From Proteles cristata cristata (lineage: Eukaryota > Chordata > Mammalia > Carnivora > Hyaenidae), in the NCBI GenBank assembly GCA_017311185.1, contig JAESUZ010005169.1:1105001-1169000 (forward strand): a DNA stretch of 64,000 nt, given 5' to 3'. Of the stretch, positions 34,980-47,329 are shown piece by piece. A program made the position numbers and the translations under genes. The notes under the pieces are model-generated. The model was not told the DNA's origin and did no database searches. It worked only from the letters and a program-made list of their open reading frames with translations. Numbering within the stretch: position 1 is the stretch's first letter; the number at the start of each line of letters is the position of its first letter.

Positions 34980-36955
34980 GAAATATGCATTTGTAATTAT
35001 TCCTACTCTCCTGTGAAAACCCATTTATCCCACAATTCTAGGCATCTGAGAAACAGACATATACTGTGCGCTCCCTACTTTCCTCTACCAATATTTTGCC
35101 CTTGATTTTCCTCCACGTGGGAGGGTGAGTCCAGACTGGCTCATGATGGCATGCATCTGACAAAAACCTAAAATCTAGGATGCACATAACTGAGGTACAA
35201 GCCAGGAATGCTACTGAAAAGAGATTGATGGGATTGACATGTCTCTAAACATGTAAAATTTGTAATAGAGAGCCAATAGAGAGCCTGCTGTATTCCTCTT
35301 ATTCTAATTCAGTAATGCAATTTTAGGTAGTTTCATATTTGCATTGCTAATAGCCCTCCCTCAAAGTGTGTTGACACTGTAGGTCTTCAGAATTTCTTTT
35401 TTTCCCCCTTGCAAAACTTTGCAAGGAAGCTAACTTTTTAATAAAGGTTTTAACACCTACATAGTTTCTCAGAATTCCTTTAAAATCTCAGGGATTCAAT
35501 ATTACCCTTATTTATTTAATTAGAGAATATCCTTTGGCAGCAGGGGTGATAAACCTTCTGGAAGCCACCAGAGGCAAGCACCTGCTTATTTCTAATGTTT
35601 GCTTCTCTTCCACCCTGCCTGGAGAAAGAACACCCTTCCAGAGGAAAAATGGAGGTTTCTGTCAGTCAGCATGTCAAAAGAGCCTTTAGCAGCTGGGTGC
35701 CTCCCTCTCCTCTCCCTTTGCCAGCTGCTCAGAGCCTTCCCTTCAACTTGCTTAGAGGCCTTGAAAGTTCAAGAGTACACTTTAGTCACCACTCCCCTCC
35801 CAAAAAGTACAAAGAAAAATGCATAATGTATGATAATGGTCAAACTAGTAAGAATTAAAGTAAATGGTGTGATATAAAAAGGGTTTCAAACAGGTTTCAT
35901 AATTCTGCAATTTGTTATACAAAGTCAATTTTTCCACTTGCAGAGCAAAGTTGCCTGGTGGGTTTATTGGTTCACTCATTATTAGGTATATATCACTTTT
36001 ATTGTTTCACATTTTTATCGTTTATTAAAAAAAGACAGCATTCATGAATAAAACATTTTGGCTTCAGGCTGCCATACACTGAGGTTGGTCAGAGGGATTA
36101 TACTATCCTTGATTTAAAATAATAACCAAACATACAAAGTAGATATAGCATACTATGAGATAAGATAGCAGCGTATAGGTGGAGTCTTTCAAACTACAAA
36201 GAGACATTTGTATCTCTGGTAGATTCCTCAGCATCAGTCTTTTTTTTTTTTTTTCCCTGTAAATGGGACCTCTCATGTGTAGTATCTTCTTCTAGGTCAT
36301 TTAGTGATCATGCTCACCTTGGTTTAAATCAGATCATTATGGTTTCTTTCTTTCCTTCATCACAGAAGATGCTGATGCATCTGAAGTGAAAGTCATGTGC
36401 TGCAATGAATTAAGTGGATATGTGTAGCCTGATGAAAGTATTTAATTTTAGCACTTTTCAATCACTCTGCACATTTGAAAGTTCATAACTAAGCGTCATC
36501 AAGAGTCTATTAGAACTCTATGAGTAATAGTTCTATGTATGCATACATTAATTTGTGGCATACGTGGTATCTTTATCCTACTGCAGAGTGCTCTGGAGAT
36601 GTCATCAGGAGGATGTCCTAGACCTTTAATAGGCTGTGAGGCTGAACCAGGAGAAAAAGTGCATAGTCAGGCCAATTTGCCAGAGGTTGTTTGTTAGTTT
36701 TGTGTCTGCACTGGGAGTTAGGCTAACCCTATGGTTCTAGCTCAGAGCTGTCCTCTACTGTGATGGCGACCTTTGTAGAAATATGAGCTAGTCATGGGCA
36801 AAAAGGATATTAGAGGAAAACAGAAGAAAAATATTGAGGCTGAATATTTTTTTTTAACTCTGTCTTTCAGGCTTAACATCTGGGTTTTCTATTCAGAGTT
36901 AATTTTCTATCCCTGTCATGAAAGTTTTAAAAAATATTTTTTTAAGAAAAAATGA
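34980..36955. other. Unique sequence, no further exon found
   Basis: I looked for more exons after the candidate at 34836-34977 and found none that is convincing. Overlapping frames at 35595-35858 and 35599-35826 lie in a mildly GC-richer patch (35560-35800) but show no domain. A T run occurs at 36240-36254. Confidence 0.45.
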
Positions 36956-37419
36956 ATGAGGGGGCACCTGGGTGGCTCAGTTGGTTAAGCGTCTGACTTC
37001 GGCTCAGGTCATGATCTCAAGGTTCCTGAGTTCCAGCCCCGCATCATGCTTTGTACTGACAGCTAGCTCAGATCCTGGAGCCTGCTTCAGATTCTGTATC
37101 TCCCTCTTTCTCTGACCCTCCCCTGCTCATGCTCTCTCTGTCTCTCTCAGAAATAAATAAAACATTAAAAAATTTTTAAAGAGGGGCGCCTGGGTGGCTC
37201 AATCTGTTGAGCGTCCGACTTCGGCTCAGGTCATGGTCTCACGGTTCGTGGGTTCGAACCCCGCATTGGGCTCTGTGCTGACAGCTCAGAGCCTGGAGCC
37301 TGTTTCAGATTCTTTGCCTCCCTCTCTCTCTGATCCTCCCCTGCTCACGTTGTCTCTATCTCTCTCTCAAAAATAAATAAAATATTTAAAAAAATTTTTT
37401 TAAAGAAAAAAATGAATGA
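36944..37419 (+). mobile_element. Tandem pair of SINECs within one outer TSD
   Basis: Two full sense SINECs (36961-37180 and 37183-37401) are separated only by the A-rich tail of the first. An outer direct repeat 'aagaaaaaatgaatga' occurs at 36944-36959 and, with an extra A or two, at 37402-37419. The copies differ in detail (gttccagccccgcatcat against gttcgaaccccgcattgg; 'cagctagctcag' against 'cagctcag'), so they are different subfamily members rather than a simple duplication. Confidence 0.95.
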
Positions 37420-39690
37420 AACCTAATGAATTATCCATTTTCCATATTTGATGAATTTGACTTAACATATTGGTGTTACATGGTAGACACCAGGGGTAGC
37501 GCAGGCAAGGGAACACATCTATGACTGCAGTTGTTACTTTTCAAGCTGATGAACTTTTCAAGATTGTTAACCATAGTTTTAATTTATCTTAATAAATTAG
37601 AAAACTAAACAAAATAATGAACTCCTTTTCAGTTAAAAGCCAATTGCACTGATACTTACAGTACCATGAATTAGCTTGTTATTTTGTGTCATCATACCAA
37701 CTCTTTAGGTACTTGTTTATTTTAGATTAGTATTTTATCTAATTATCTATACATGAACATGGCTTTTTTTTTGGTGGTGGTGGTGGTGGTGGTGGTGGTG
37801 ATTACGATGATTTTTGGGATTGAAGTAACATATATAAAAACATTTGGTAGATTGGTAAATTAACAGACTCTCCAGGACTGTAGACTATGTTACTAGTAAG
37901 AGATTAGGATCATACTGAACAGACAGCCATGTTTTCTCATAAACTGCTAGCTAATATTATTCCATTCCCTTGTAGAGCACAAGCTCACAGGTCCCACATA
38001 ACAATTGAATTTAATGTGCCAGAGGCAATGGAATCTGCTTTTAATTGGAGTAATTGCAATTTCAAAAAGTAATCACGTCAGTCTGTCAAGAAAAACTCAA
38101 CTCACAATCAATCATTTTGACCACTGCCACTCACTGGATTCGTGTGATATTTAACTGAAATATAATGAAAATATCCAGTGTTCTATTTCTGTGTATGTGA
38201 CATAAAAATCTAATCACTAGAATAGTATTTTGGCATTTTATGGCCTTACTCAGATATCCAAAGCAATCTATAAGAAAAGCCAAGACCTATTGGAAAGAGC
38301 TGGTTTAGGTTAGCCTTTGTCCTAGAGTAAGAAAAGAAAAGCACAATTTTTTATAATCCTAGATAATATGCAACCTAATTGGAGAGCCATCGTGTGTATT
38401 TGGGCCACTCTGGAGAAACTATCTATTTGCGCTATTTAGGAGAAAGAAGCTTAACCAGAACATAAAATAAGGGAGCCCCCAACCTTGCTTAGCTTATCAG
38501 TGATGTAGCAAAGCCTGCAGCTTGCTTTCGAGAAGAGGCCAATGGACATCAGATACAGAGACAAATGCTAGCATCAGCAGTGTGTTATAAATGTAATCTG
38601 TCAAAACCTTCCCTGAAGACGCAAAACTTAAAGACCTAATAGATTCTCAAATGTCTAAAAAGATGATTTTTTGTTTCAGTTTCAAAATAATATCTTGTCT
38701 TCAGAGACTGGGTGTAGATTCCCTTTGAAGTTCTATTCTTCCAGAGCAGCGCACAGAGCAAAACATAAATTTTTCCTAGATAGGGTTTCTTTATATTATT
38801 TTCTTGAAATTTAAGTTCTTCTTTTACTTTCAAGTTATGTTGAGTCATGTATAATTAGGTTAAAATTGATATATTGATAAACAAAAGCTATTACTGATGA
38901 AACATTGTGAAAAGCATAAAACTGATATATCATTGCATATATAATGATAGAGCTTGTGGAAAATAAACAATTCTGAGTCGTCATGCAATAAATATATCAT
39001 ATATTGTCTTTATCTTTTAACTTGAAAGACTTTCAGGTTGGATTTACACTTAAAAAGTTTAGGAAGTGATGTCTAAAAGCTTTGGGTACATATTTACCAT
39101 GGAAAGGAAATATAAGAAAGTCATTGTGTTTTGAGAATACAGATGAAAAGTAAACCAATTATTTTCTATTTCCATTTTCCTATGTGTAAATGAAATAGAG
39201 CTTCATAGAGAGAAAGAAGGTGGAAATACGATTTAAAACTGGTTTATGACAGAAGAATTTCCATTTCTGTTTGTAACAAAAAAGGTATAGGCACTTATGA
39301 TAAAGATAAATAGGGATTATGAGGAAATATTGTCCCTTGTTCAAATATTCAGACTTTGGCAAGTTTCCATGTAAATGATAGACAGCAGGTAAGCTGGGCC
39401 AAGATGAATTAAATGCACTGGTCCATTAATGACCAAATCACAAAAATGATGTGCCTTATCCATGTTCTTTAGTAATCAATAGTCACTTAAAAATCAAACG
39501 AGCCCAAGTCATGAGCTCTGTCCCTCCTTTTCCCATGTGAGAAATGTGAAATTTATTGCAAAATTGTTGGGGGAAAGGGTAGGTGCATGTTTGTAATTCA
39601 ATATCAGATACTCAGAATGTACTCACAACTTCATTGTTTTAACAAATACATATCCTTACAAAGATTTGTTAGAGAATATTATTTATATTA
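37420..39690. other. Mostly unique sequence; (GGT)n and a homeobox-site-rich patch
   Basis: No gene is supported. It contains the (GGT)9 tract at 37773-37800. The patch at 37975-38135 is dense in TAATTG/CAATTA-type words, as often seen in conserved non-coding elements, but conservation is untested. Confidence 0.5.
37773..37800. repeat. (GGT)9 trinucleotide repeat
   Basis: A pure GGT/GTG tract of about nine units follows a T run (ttttttttt). It is likely length-variable. Confidence 0.95.
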
Positions 39691-39891
39691 TTAAAGTAAA
39701 AATTGGAAAAAACTTAAATACCCTTATTAAAGGAGGAGGAACACAGAGGTATGTACTATCCATAAGATTTGATAATATATTTAATAGGAACCCATACTTT
39801 AAAAAAATACACAGTACAAGACACTGCTTATGATATAAAGTACTGTGCAAAAAGCATAACTAAAATCTGGGTGTGGAGTAGCATATTTTTT
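39690..39891 (+). repeat. Possible old L1 ORF2-end fragment
   Basis: 'attggaaaaaacttaaatac', 'cacagtacaagacactgc' and 'gctta...aaagtactgtgc' resemble the conserved C-terminal ORF2/3' UTR junction of very old L1s. Similarity is weak. Confidence 0.35.
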
Positions 39892-40152
39892 AAAACATAA
39901 TAATTGAGGGGCACCTGGGTGATTTAGTCAGCTAATTGGCCAACTTCATTTGGCTCAGGTTGTGATCTCACCGCTCATGGGTTTAAGCCCTGCGTTGGGC
40001 TCTGTGCTGACAGCTAGCTCAGAGCCTGGAGCGTGCTTCAGATTCTGTGTCTCCCTCTCTCTCTGACCCTCCCCTGCTCACACTCTGTGTGTGTCTCTCT
40101 CTCAAAAATAAATAAACATTAAAAAAATGTTTTAAAAAAACATAAAAATTGA
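39892..40152 (+). mobile_element. SINEC, sense, with 16-bp TSD
   Basis: The body spans 39908-40136. The flanks 'aaaacataataattga' and 'aaaacataaaaattga' differ at one site. The head is 'ggggcacctgggtgatttag', 'gctgacagctagctcagag' is present, and the CT-rich region includes a short GT run. The tail is A-rich. Confidence 0.96.
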
Positions 40153-40780
40153 ATGAAAATGAAAACTCAGAGTATCTGTAGCACTGTTTATAAGTAATTC
40201 TCTGAAATTCTGAGATTCTAGATCATGAAATTGTAAGCAATTTTCTTCATTTTGATTCTCCTAAATTTTACACTTTCCAAAATCCTTTTCCACAAATATT
40301 TATTATATTTGTAATTATAAAAGTAATTGTTCTGTGAGTGTTCCACAAGGCGATCAACCATTTCTAATACATTTTAACTTGATAAACAAGTGATGTCTTG
40401 CAATACGAGTAGTACATGGTGCCAGATGTCACATGATCACAACTGAGCCAATTGTTCTTCTCTCTCTCTCACTGCAGGATTGTGGATGATCATCTCCCAT
40501 GCTCAGATGCTCTGTCTCAAGCCATGGTGTTTGGCAGAAATCAGTGATTTTTCAGAATGTTGGGAGGGGCCCACACTGGCACTAGTATATTTTTTGTCAC
40601 TTCAAAGGATCTATGGACAGTCCTTTGCTTTTCCTTACAAGAGTAAGCTTAGGAATGCTTTGCTTCATTCTAGGTCAGGCTGCCTGCAGACATAGACCCT
40701 TTCCTCTGCTGGCTTACTGCCCATTCCTTTAAATACAGTATATGACAAGAGTTTATTAATTATGCACTGTAGTTAACATC
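40153..40780. other. Unique AT-rich sequence, nothing firm
   Basis: No gene or named repeat is recognised. 'ttctctctctctcactgcag' at about 40458-40477 is a fair splice-acceptor match, but the open frame after it (40480-40695) shows no domain. Confidence 0.45.
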
Positions 40781-40784
40781 TGGG

Positions 40785-41536
40785 TGAGCATATACAATGG
40801 CCCCTATGCAGAAAAAGTTTGAAAAGAAAGGGGTAAGAGGAAGGAGTCGATTATGGTGAAAGTTAAGAAGGAAATCATTAACAAGTATGAACGAGGTATG
40901 CAAGTGGCCGAAATTATTAGATTTTATAAGAAGTCTATGTCTGTATCTTGTCTGCAGAGGAGAAGGAGAAAAAGGCAGAGAAATCCTTCACTTCAAATGA
41001 GATTAGGGAAATGTATAAAATGTGGGAAACAGTGCAAACTTTTATAGAAAAGCACCACCTGAATAAATCTATAGCAGTGTGAGCAATGACACTGTTTAAT
41101 GACAATGCAGTGTCACATTTCCACAAAATCCTCAAAAGGAAGCAAAAGCAAGTGTCATTGTATAGGTTCCTTGTTACAATGGCACGAAAAGAAAAAGATT
41201 CCATGGAGTCAATAGATAGCAGTGATTCCACTAGTGATAGTAAAAGTCGTCCTACACAATGACCCTCCTCTCATCTCCCTCACACCAGTCATGACGGTTT
41301 TCAAAGGTAAGTGCAGGTTAACTTGTTTATTTTTCTGTATATTTTGTATTTTTTATTATTTTATATTACATTGCAGTATTATCACCATTTTTATATGAAT
41401 TTTTTGGGTCGTGGAACGAATCATCTGAGTTTCCATTATTTCTTACGAGGAAATTCACTTTGATATACAAGTACTTTGGATTACAAGAATTTTTCTTGAG
41501 TGAATTATGCTCACAAACCAAGGTTTTTTTGTACTG
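40785..41536 (+). mobile_element. Tigger/pogo DNA transposon remnant with broken transposase
   Basis: This is a dead pogo-class transposon. Frame one (40853-41047) encodes a CENP-B-like helix-turn-helix segment (KKEIINKYERGMQVAEIIRF). A second frame (about 40972-41262) gives the transposase tail, including ALTLFNDN-like 'AMTLFNDNAVSHFHKILKR' and an acidic-serine end. The catalytic DDE core between them is missing, and a TGA interrupts the tail frame near 41080. The right terminal repeat is 'cacaaaccaagg' to 'actgta' at 41515-41536. The left inverted repeat is not clear. Confidence 0.75.
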
Positions 41537-42035
41537 TAAAAGTCATATGAGAAAATGTGTAATCTATGGGTGGCTCATGCATTTCAGACCTTCACTTTTG
41601 GAAAAACAAGTCTGAGGTCATCTTTCATTTCTATTTGTGTAGTGATGCTAGTTTCTTATATGAGGAAAGACCTATTAATTTTGTCTGTTATCTCTATTTG
41701 ATCTCTTGACTCAAAACCTATCATAATTAATTATGATTTTATAAAAATATATATACCATCTCATATATGTTAGATATTTTTCTTGGATCCGAGGATACAG
41801 TTGTAATAGAAACAAAACTCCAGGTTTGTAGAGGAATTCATATTGTAGGTGAGGAATCTGAAAAGAAGAAAAAAAATCCCCAAACTATACATCTATTTAT
41901 GTATCTGTATATTTATACATGTCTATACCTATTTATTTATTTATTTATTTATTTATTTATATGTCATTTCAAGTGATAAATGATGTGAAGAAAAATGAAA
42001 GAAAGTTAAGTGAGGGAGCATGATAGATGAGGATG
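41537..42035. other. AT-rich unique sequence with (TTTA)n
   Basis: No gene is recognised. The (TTTA)n tract at 41930-41961 is the main feature. The 69-aa frame at 41767-41976 runs through it. Confidence 0.5.
41930..41961. repeat. (TTTA)8 microsatellite
   Basis: A pure TTTA/ATTT tetranucleotide tract of about 32 bp. Confidence 0.95.
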
Positions 42036-42039
42036 GGGT

Positions 42040-42835
42040 CAGGTAGTCTGGACAATGAAGACATCTCTGGTGTGTTAACATTTGAGATAAACTTGAATGA
42101 AGCAAGGAAGTAAAGAAAAAGATGGGTTAGAATAAGAACATTTAAAGCAGCAGAAATTGAAGTGAAGGGTTCTAAGGTAGAAGTCAGTTTAGCATTAAAA
42201 AAATCAGCTAAGAGGACATTATGGCTTTGCAGAACCAAAAAGTAAATAAGGACATGATGTTCGAAAAAAAGGTAGAAACAAGTTTATAAGGCCTTTTTTT
42301 AAAAAAGAAAGATTAAAACTTAATTCTAAACATTATGGGAAATAAGTGGTGGGTTTTAATAGGTAGTACTATGATATAATTTATCTGTTATTTAGATTGT
42401 TGGTTTATTGTATAGAGAACAAACTATAAAGGGATGTGTCAAAGACAAGGAAAAAATTAAGATTTATTGTAGCAATCAAGAATGGAGAAGATAATGGCTT
42501 GAGCTAAAGAGGCAGTAGGGAAGTGGCAAAATTTGCCCAGGTTTAGAACATATTTGAATATGTATTTTATGTGGGATATGAGGGGACAGCAGGTGTAGGA
42601 ATCAACAATAATCTGTAGATTTTTTTTTGTCTAAGCATCTGGGTTCATGGTATATTTACTGTGTTCAAAACCCTGGGAAGGGCAGGTTGAGGTTTCTGAG
42701 GAGGAATCCAGAATTTAGAAATGTTAATTTTTATTTGTGTATTAGATACTTATGGGGAGGACATTGAAAAGATACTAGAATATTGAAATTTGGAACTGAG
42801 TGAAGAGATTGAGGTAAAAAGGTAAATTGGGAATA
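42040..42835 (-). mobile_element. L2 LINE, antisense, degraded
   Basis: Antisense L2 blocks appear in order: 'tgttaacatttgagataaac', 'gatttattgtagcaatcaag', 'agaagataatggcttgagc', 'gtaggaatcaacaataatct', 'ttgaggtttctgaggagg', 'gtattagatacttatgggg'. The reading frame is lost. The T run near 42620 lies within it. Confidence 0.6.
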
Positions 42836-42839
42836 AAAA

Positions 42840-43635
42840 ACATATACATGGAACTTAGAAGAACACTGAAAACAATTAAGAATTTAAGGCATTCACCTCT
42901 AGTGTTGCTTCAGAGAGGGGAGAACACTCTCTGAAGAATTAGACAGACCAGAAGATTTGCAAAACAGTATCAGTTCAGCAATGAGAAAAATGTCTGTAGT
43001 TAAAGAAAAAAAGGCATTTTGACCTAATCTTAAGTTTTTAACATCTGAAAACTAAATTGCACAGGCTGACTATTGAGTGAAATCACAACCTAGCATAAGT
43101 GCATATCCTGCCCCCAAAATGCAATTATTCTAATTACATGGCAATTACAGTATATCCACAGAGTAAATTACCTAGATATTGGCATCCTGTGGAATAAAGT
43201 AATCTAGCAATTTGCTCTCAATGATGACACTACACTGCAGGTTTTTAGACCAAGTAACATGATTTTTTTATCTGACATTATTCCCTAATTCTTTGGTTTC
43301 TTCATTGTCATCTTTCTAGCCTTCTATCCTCTTCCCCAAATTTACAAAGTCAATTTTATAAAAATGTATCAGTTCATTTTTGTTTTCTGATAAGTCTTAA
43401 AATTCATTTTATTATGAATAATTGCACATATTAAAGTGAAGTCATACAGGAAGATGAGTGGCAGTCGTTTAAGATATTCCTGCTGAAATAGCCATGTTAC
43501 TATTCAATATCTCTAAAAGAATGATTTTACCTGATTGTCTAGCCTCTGTATTTTCTTGATCAGGATTATGTAGTCATTAATTTAGACTGTATCAAAGTAG
43601 TTGAGAATAAATTTCTATGCTACATTGGATAATTG
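42840..43635. other. Unique AT-rich sequence, nothing recognised
   Basis: No gene or clear repeat. Very old LINE fragments are possible but not shown. Confidence 0.45.
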
Positions 43636-43639
43636 GGAC

Positions 43640-44930
43640 TCAAGCAGAAAGCTACACTCTTAGTGGGTATGGAGCTAGAAGATAAAATCCAGTACTGCCA
43701 GAATGTTGGTAAATTAATGAGAGAAATCCCAGAATGGAAGCGGTTACAGAAAGAGGTATACCAAAATTTGTATAAAACTTCACCTCATTCAGTAAGTGAC
43801 ATTTGATTCACAGATCCACAGAGGACAATCCAGGGGCATACCAGAAAATCACATCTAAAATAAGTGAGTGGGGACTTGAGCTATTGACCACCAAAAAGAT
43901 TAATTAGAGAGTTTGGAGTTTAGGTACATTCAAGTTAACCACCTGCTCGACTAAAAATCAGAACTTTTCAGAAGATATCAGAATCCAGAGTCTCTAAACC
44001 CTATCACCTAAAATTTCCAATATCAGATAAAAATTTCTAAACATAAGAAGAAACAGTGAAATGTGACCAATTATCAAAAGAAAAGGCAATTTTTAGAGAC
44101 TTATGTTGAGATGACCCTTATATTAAAATTAGTGGGTCAGAATGTTGAAGCTGCTATTATAAATATGCTCAAGGACTTAAATGAAAATAGTTATGATGAA
44201 GGATTAGATGGAGATTTCAAAGAGAAATGGAAATTCCCAGATCTAAAAAGTACATCTGGAGAAAAAAATCCCAGGTAGGCTTTGCATACCCATGAAAGCA
44301 GAATAAAATACCAAGCAAATTTGTGTAAAGAAATCAATGAAAAAGACAAAATAGAAGAACAGAAATTAAAAGATTGACAAGTATATTGTATTTTTTCATA
44401 TTTATGTGCATATTTGTCATTGCTAATACTCTTTATGCATTTCTATAGGCTCAAGTTTTCACTTGATAACATTTCTTTTAAGCCTAAAGAACTCTTTAAA
44501 AACATATGACTCTTTAAAGAAAAATACATGTTATTCTCTTGTGAGTGATGATTTTTCCAACATATGTAGATGAATGCGAATGATAGCACAAACTGTGAAG
44601 GAAGTTGTCTTTGCAACAATTGTGTTATAAGTTTCTTACAATACATAAAGTTCTATGATATTTACTTCAAAGTTAGTGTTACTTTTTAAGGATAAACTAA
44701 AATTTCCAGAGCAAACTGCCAGAGAATGCAGTGAGCTGTAGGTAAAATTCAATGGAGAAATTAAAATAGAATATAAAAACAATATTTGTTTAACCTCAAA
44801 GAAAGCATAAAGCATAAAAAAGAAGAGTTAGAAAAAAATGGGAAAATAGAGGAACCAAATCCAACAATACCAATAACTGCATTATATGTAATTGGCTCTA
44901 AACCCCAGTTTTATCATGTCTATCTTAAAG
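43640..44930 (+). mobile_element. Old L1 (L1M) 5' region
   Basis: The ancestral 5' UTR/ORF1-proximal order is recognisable: 'cagaaagaggtataccaaaa', 'agaagaaacagtgaaatg', 'gaagctgctattataaatat', 'gctcaaggacttaaatgaaa', then 'aataccaataactgcattat' and 'gtaattggctctaaac'. It has many stops. The 71-aa frame at 44063-44278 is a relic of this region, not a gene. Confidence 0.6.
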
Positions 44931-44931
44931 G

Positions 44932-45205
44932 CAGGCAGTTAACTCATTCTTACTTTGCATGCGTCCTGCAATTTTTCCTTCTCTGACTCTAACCCTCTTT
45001 GGTTCCCTCTTTCACTTATGAGTTTTTATAGTTACATTGGGCCGACTCAGATAACTCAGTATAATCTGATCATCATAAGGTCAGCTAATTAACAACCTTA
45101 ACTCTGTCTACAACCTTAATTCCACTTTGCATACTCAGGCTCTAGGAATTAGTGTATGGACATCTTTTGTGGCCCATTACTATGCCTACCATAGCTGGAT
45201 ATACT
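44932..45205 (-). mobile_element. MLT1-type LTR fragment, antisense, within L1M
   Basis: 'ttctctgactctaaccctc', 'tagttacattgggccgactc', 'cataaggtcagctaattaac', 'aaccttaattccactttgca' and 'catcttttgtggcccatta' follow antisense MLT1 order. It separates the 5' and ORF2 parts of the L1M debris. Confidence 0.65.
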
Positions 45206-46620
45206 GTGTTACTATTAGACAAATAAACTACTAGACAAAAATTATTACAAGAGATAAACAGAAATATTTAACAATAACAGAATTTCGCTTCATCCAGAAT
45301 TAAATATTTACCACATCTCTTGCAGTAATAGATATAGAACATTTGGACACACAAAAATCAGTAAGGATTGAAGATGTGAATAACCTTGTTAGACACTACA
45401 AACTCTTTGATATTTATAGAAAACACCAGAAAATAACTGCAAAATATCCATTGTTTTCAAAAGCGAATGGTATTTTCACCAAGATACATTATGTGCCAGC
45501 CCACTAGGGAAGGTCTGATATATTTGAAAATTTTGAAATTCTGTATAGCTTATTTTCTGACTGTAATGAAAAGAATAGAAACTTCATATAAGCCTAGGAA
45601 ACTAAGTCCCAAAATGTATTCAAACTAAATGGCATACTTTCAAATGACCTACATGCAAATAAGAAATCACAGATAAAATAGAAAATGTTTCAAACAAATG
45701 ATAAAATAAAACATATAAAGTATTTATGGGATGCATCTAAATAATGCTTAGAGGAAAATTTATATTTTAAAAATTCTAATTAAAAGAAGAATTATTAAAA
45801 ATCACTTATCATTGCTTACACATTATGGGTAAACTAAATCCAAAGTTAAGTAGAGAGATACAATAAAGGTAAGAACAGATGAAATTAAGTGGAAGACAGT
45901 TTAGAGATGTTGAACCAAAAGATGGCTATTTGAAGAGTAGTAGCTAAGAAGACTGATCAATTGGAATAACAAGGGTAAAAGATTGGATATTTCTATAGAT
46001 TTTATACACATCAAAAAGATAATATAGTGTGAGTATTAATAATATTGTGCCAATACATTTGAGATATTAGATGGAATGAACAAAATTCTTAGGATAGCAC
46101 AACTTACAACTTGGCATGAGATGAAATAGAAAAATCTCAATAGCTCCATATCTATTAAATAAAATAAATTAGTTATTAAAAACATACCAAAGAGCTCACC
46201 AGACCCAGATGGCTTTAATGCTTAAATACTTAAGAAATAATGATTTAAAGACACTTTTGTTCAGAAAATATATAAGGTAGGAACACTTCCTCACTCATTT
46301 TATAAGGCCAGCATAAGCCTGATATCAAAATAGACAAAAAGGAAATTACACATTAATATATCTTATAAACCTAGATAAAAATTACAAAAATATGTTAGCA
46401 ATTTATATACAGAATTATATGAAAAGGATAGAACATTATGAACGAGTAGGGTTTATCCAAGGAATTCAAGGACAGTTTAACAAAGTAATGGGAATGTGCC
46501 TTATGTAGATGGGGGTGTAGATTACATGGGTTTATGAATTTTTCAAAATCCACTGAATTGTCCACCTAATAATGATGCATTTCACCTTATGTGACTTTTA
46601 CCAAAAATATTAGCATTTTT
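45206..46620 (+). mobile_element. Old L1 (L1M) ORF2 debris and 3' end
   Basis: It includes the pre-RT block 'gggatgcatctaaataatgc' to 'ggaaaatttatattttaaa', the RT region with 'gagctcaccagacccagatgg', 'gccagcataagcctgatatc' and 'agggtttatccaaggaattc', then a jump to a 3' UTR end (46500-46620, 'gggtttatgaatttttcaaa'). All frames are broken. Confidence 0.65.
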
Positions 46621-46894
46621 TGGATATTTATATTTTAATTACTTAACTCCGTTGTGTGGTTTTTTTTCAGTGGACTGATGGTATGGTTCAGCAATTCAGA
46701 AAATACTTTAGTTTTATTCTGGTCTTAAGAAGGTAAATAAAAATAGTAAGTTTAGTGAGAATCATATTTGTCACTGTTTGAGAAAGGATTGACAAATCAT
46801 AGAAAGTAGAAAGATAGTGACAAACTCTGTGTTAAAAAAAAGCTCAAGAAGTTTAAAGACGTAAGAAAAAAAACAGAAGTTACACTGAACAAAG

Positions 46895-47315
46895 TGGCTT
46901 GTGCTGGTCAAATCTAAGGCAATTTGATCACCAAAAGAAATAATATTACATTATACTTTTAAAATAGTGAACATAGACTAGTTTAGATGATAGTATTGTG
47001 ATTAATGTTAAATTTTCTGATTTTGATAATTGTACATTGATAAGGTAAGAGACTATACTTTGAAAAAAACTAAATGGAAATATTTAGTTCTAAAGGATCC
47101 TGATATCACCATTTTATTCTCAAATTGTTTTGATATTGTTATATGATTATACCTGGGCACATACATACTGACATATATATGAAGGCAAAAAGAGAATGTT
47201 AAAATAAATGACGCAAAAGGAAAACAACAGGTTATTCTGGGGGAAATATAGGAATAAAATTCTCTGTATTATTCTTGAAAGTTTTTTTAAAATATGAAAT
47301 AGTATAAAAATGAAA
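46895..47315 (+). mobile_element. Possible old L1M 3' UTR
   Basis: 'gatagtattgtgattaatgt', 'ttctgattttgataattgta', 'ttctctgtattattcttgaa' and a terminal 'ttttttaaaatatgaaat' resemble old L1M 3' ends. The subfamily is not resolved. Confidence 0.4.
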
Positions 47316-47329
47316 CGTTACACACACAA

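Noticed and set aside
40458..40695. Possible exon after 'ctctctctcactgcag'
   Set aside because: The acceptor is fair, but the following 71-aa frame has no domain and no donor that I would trust.
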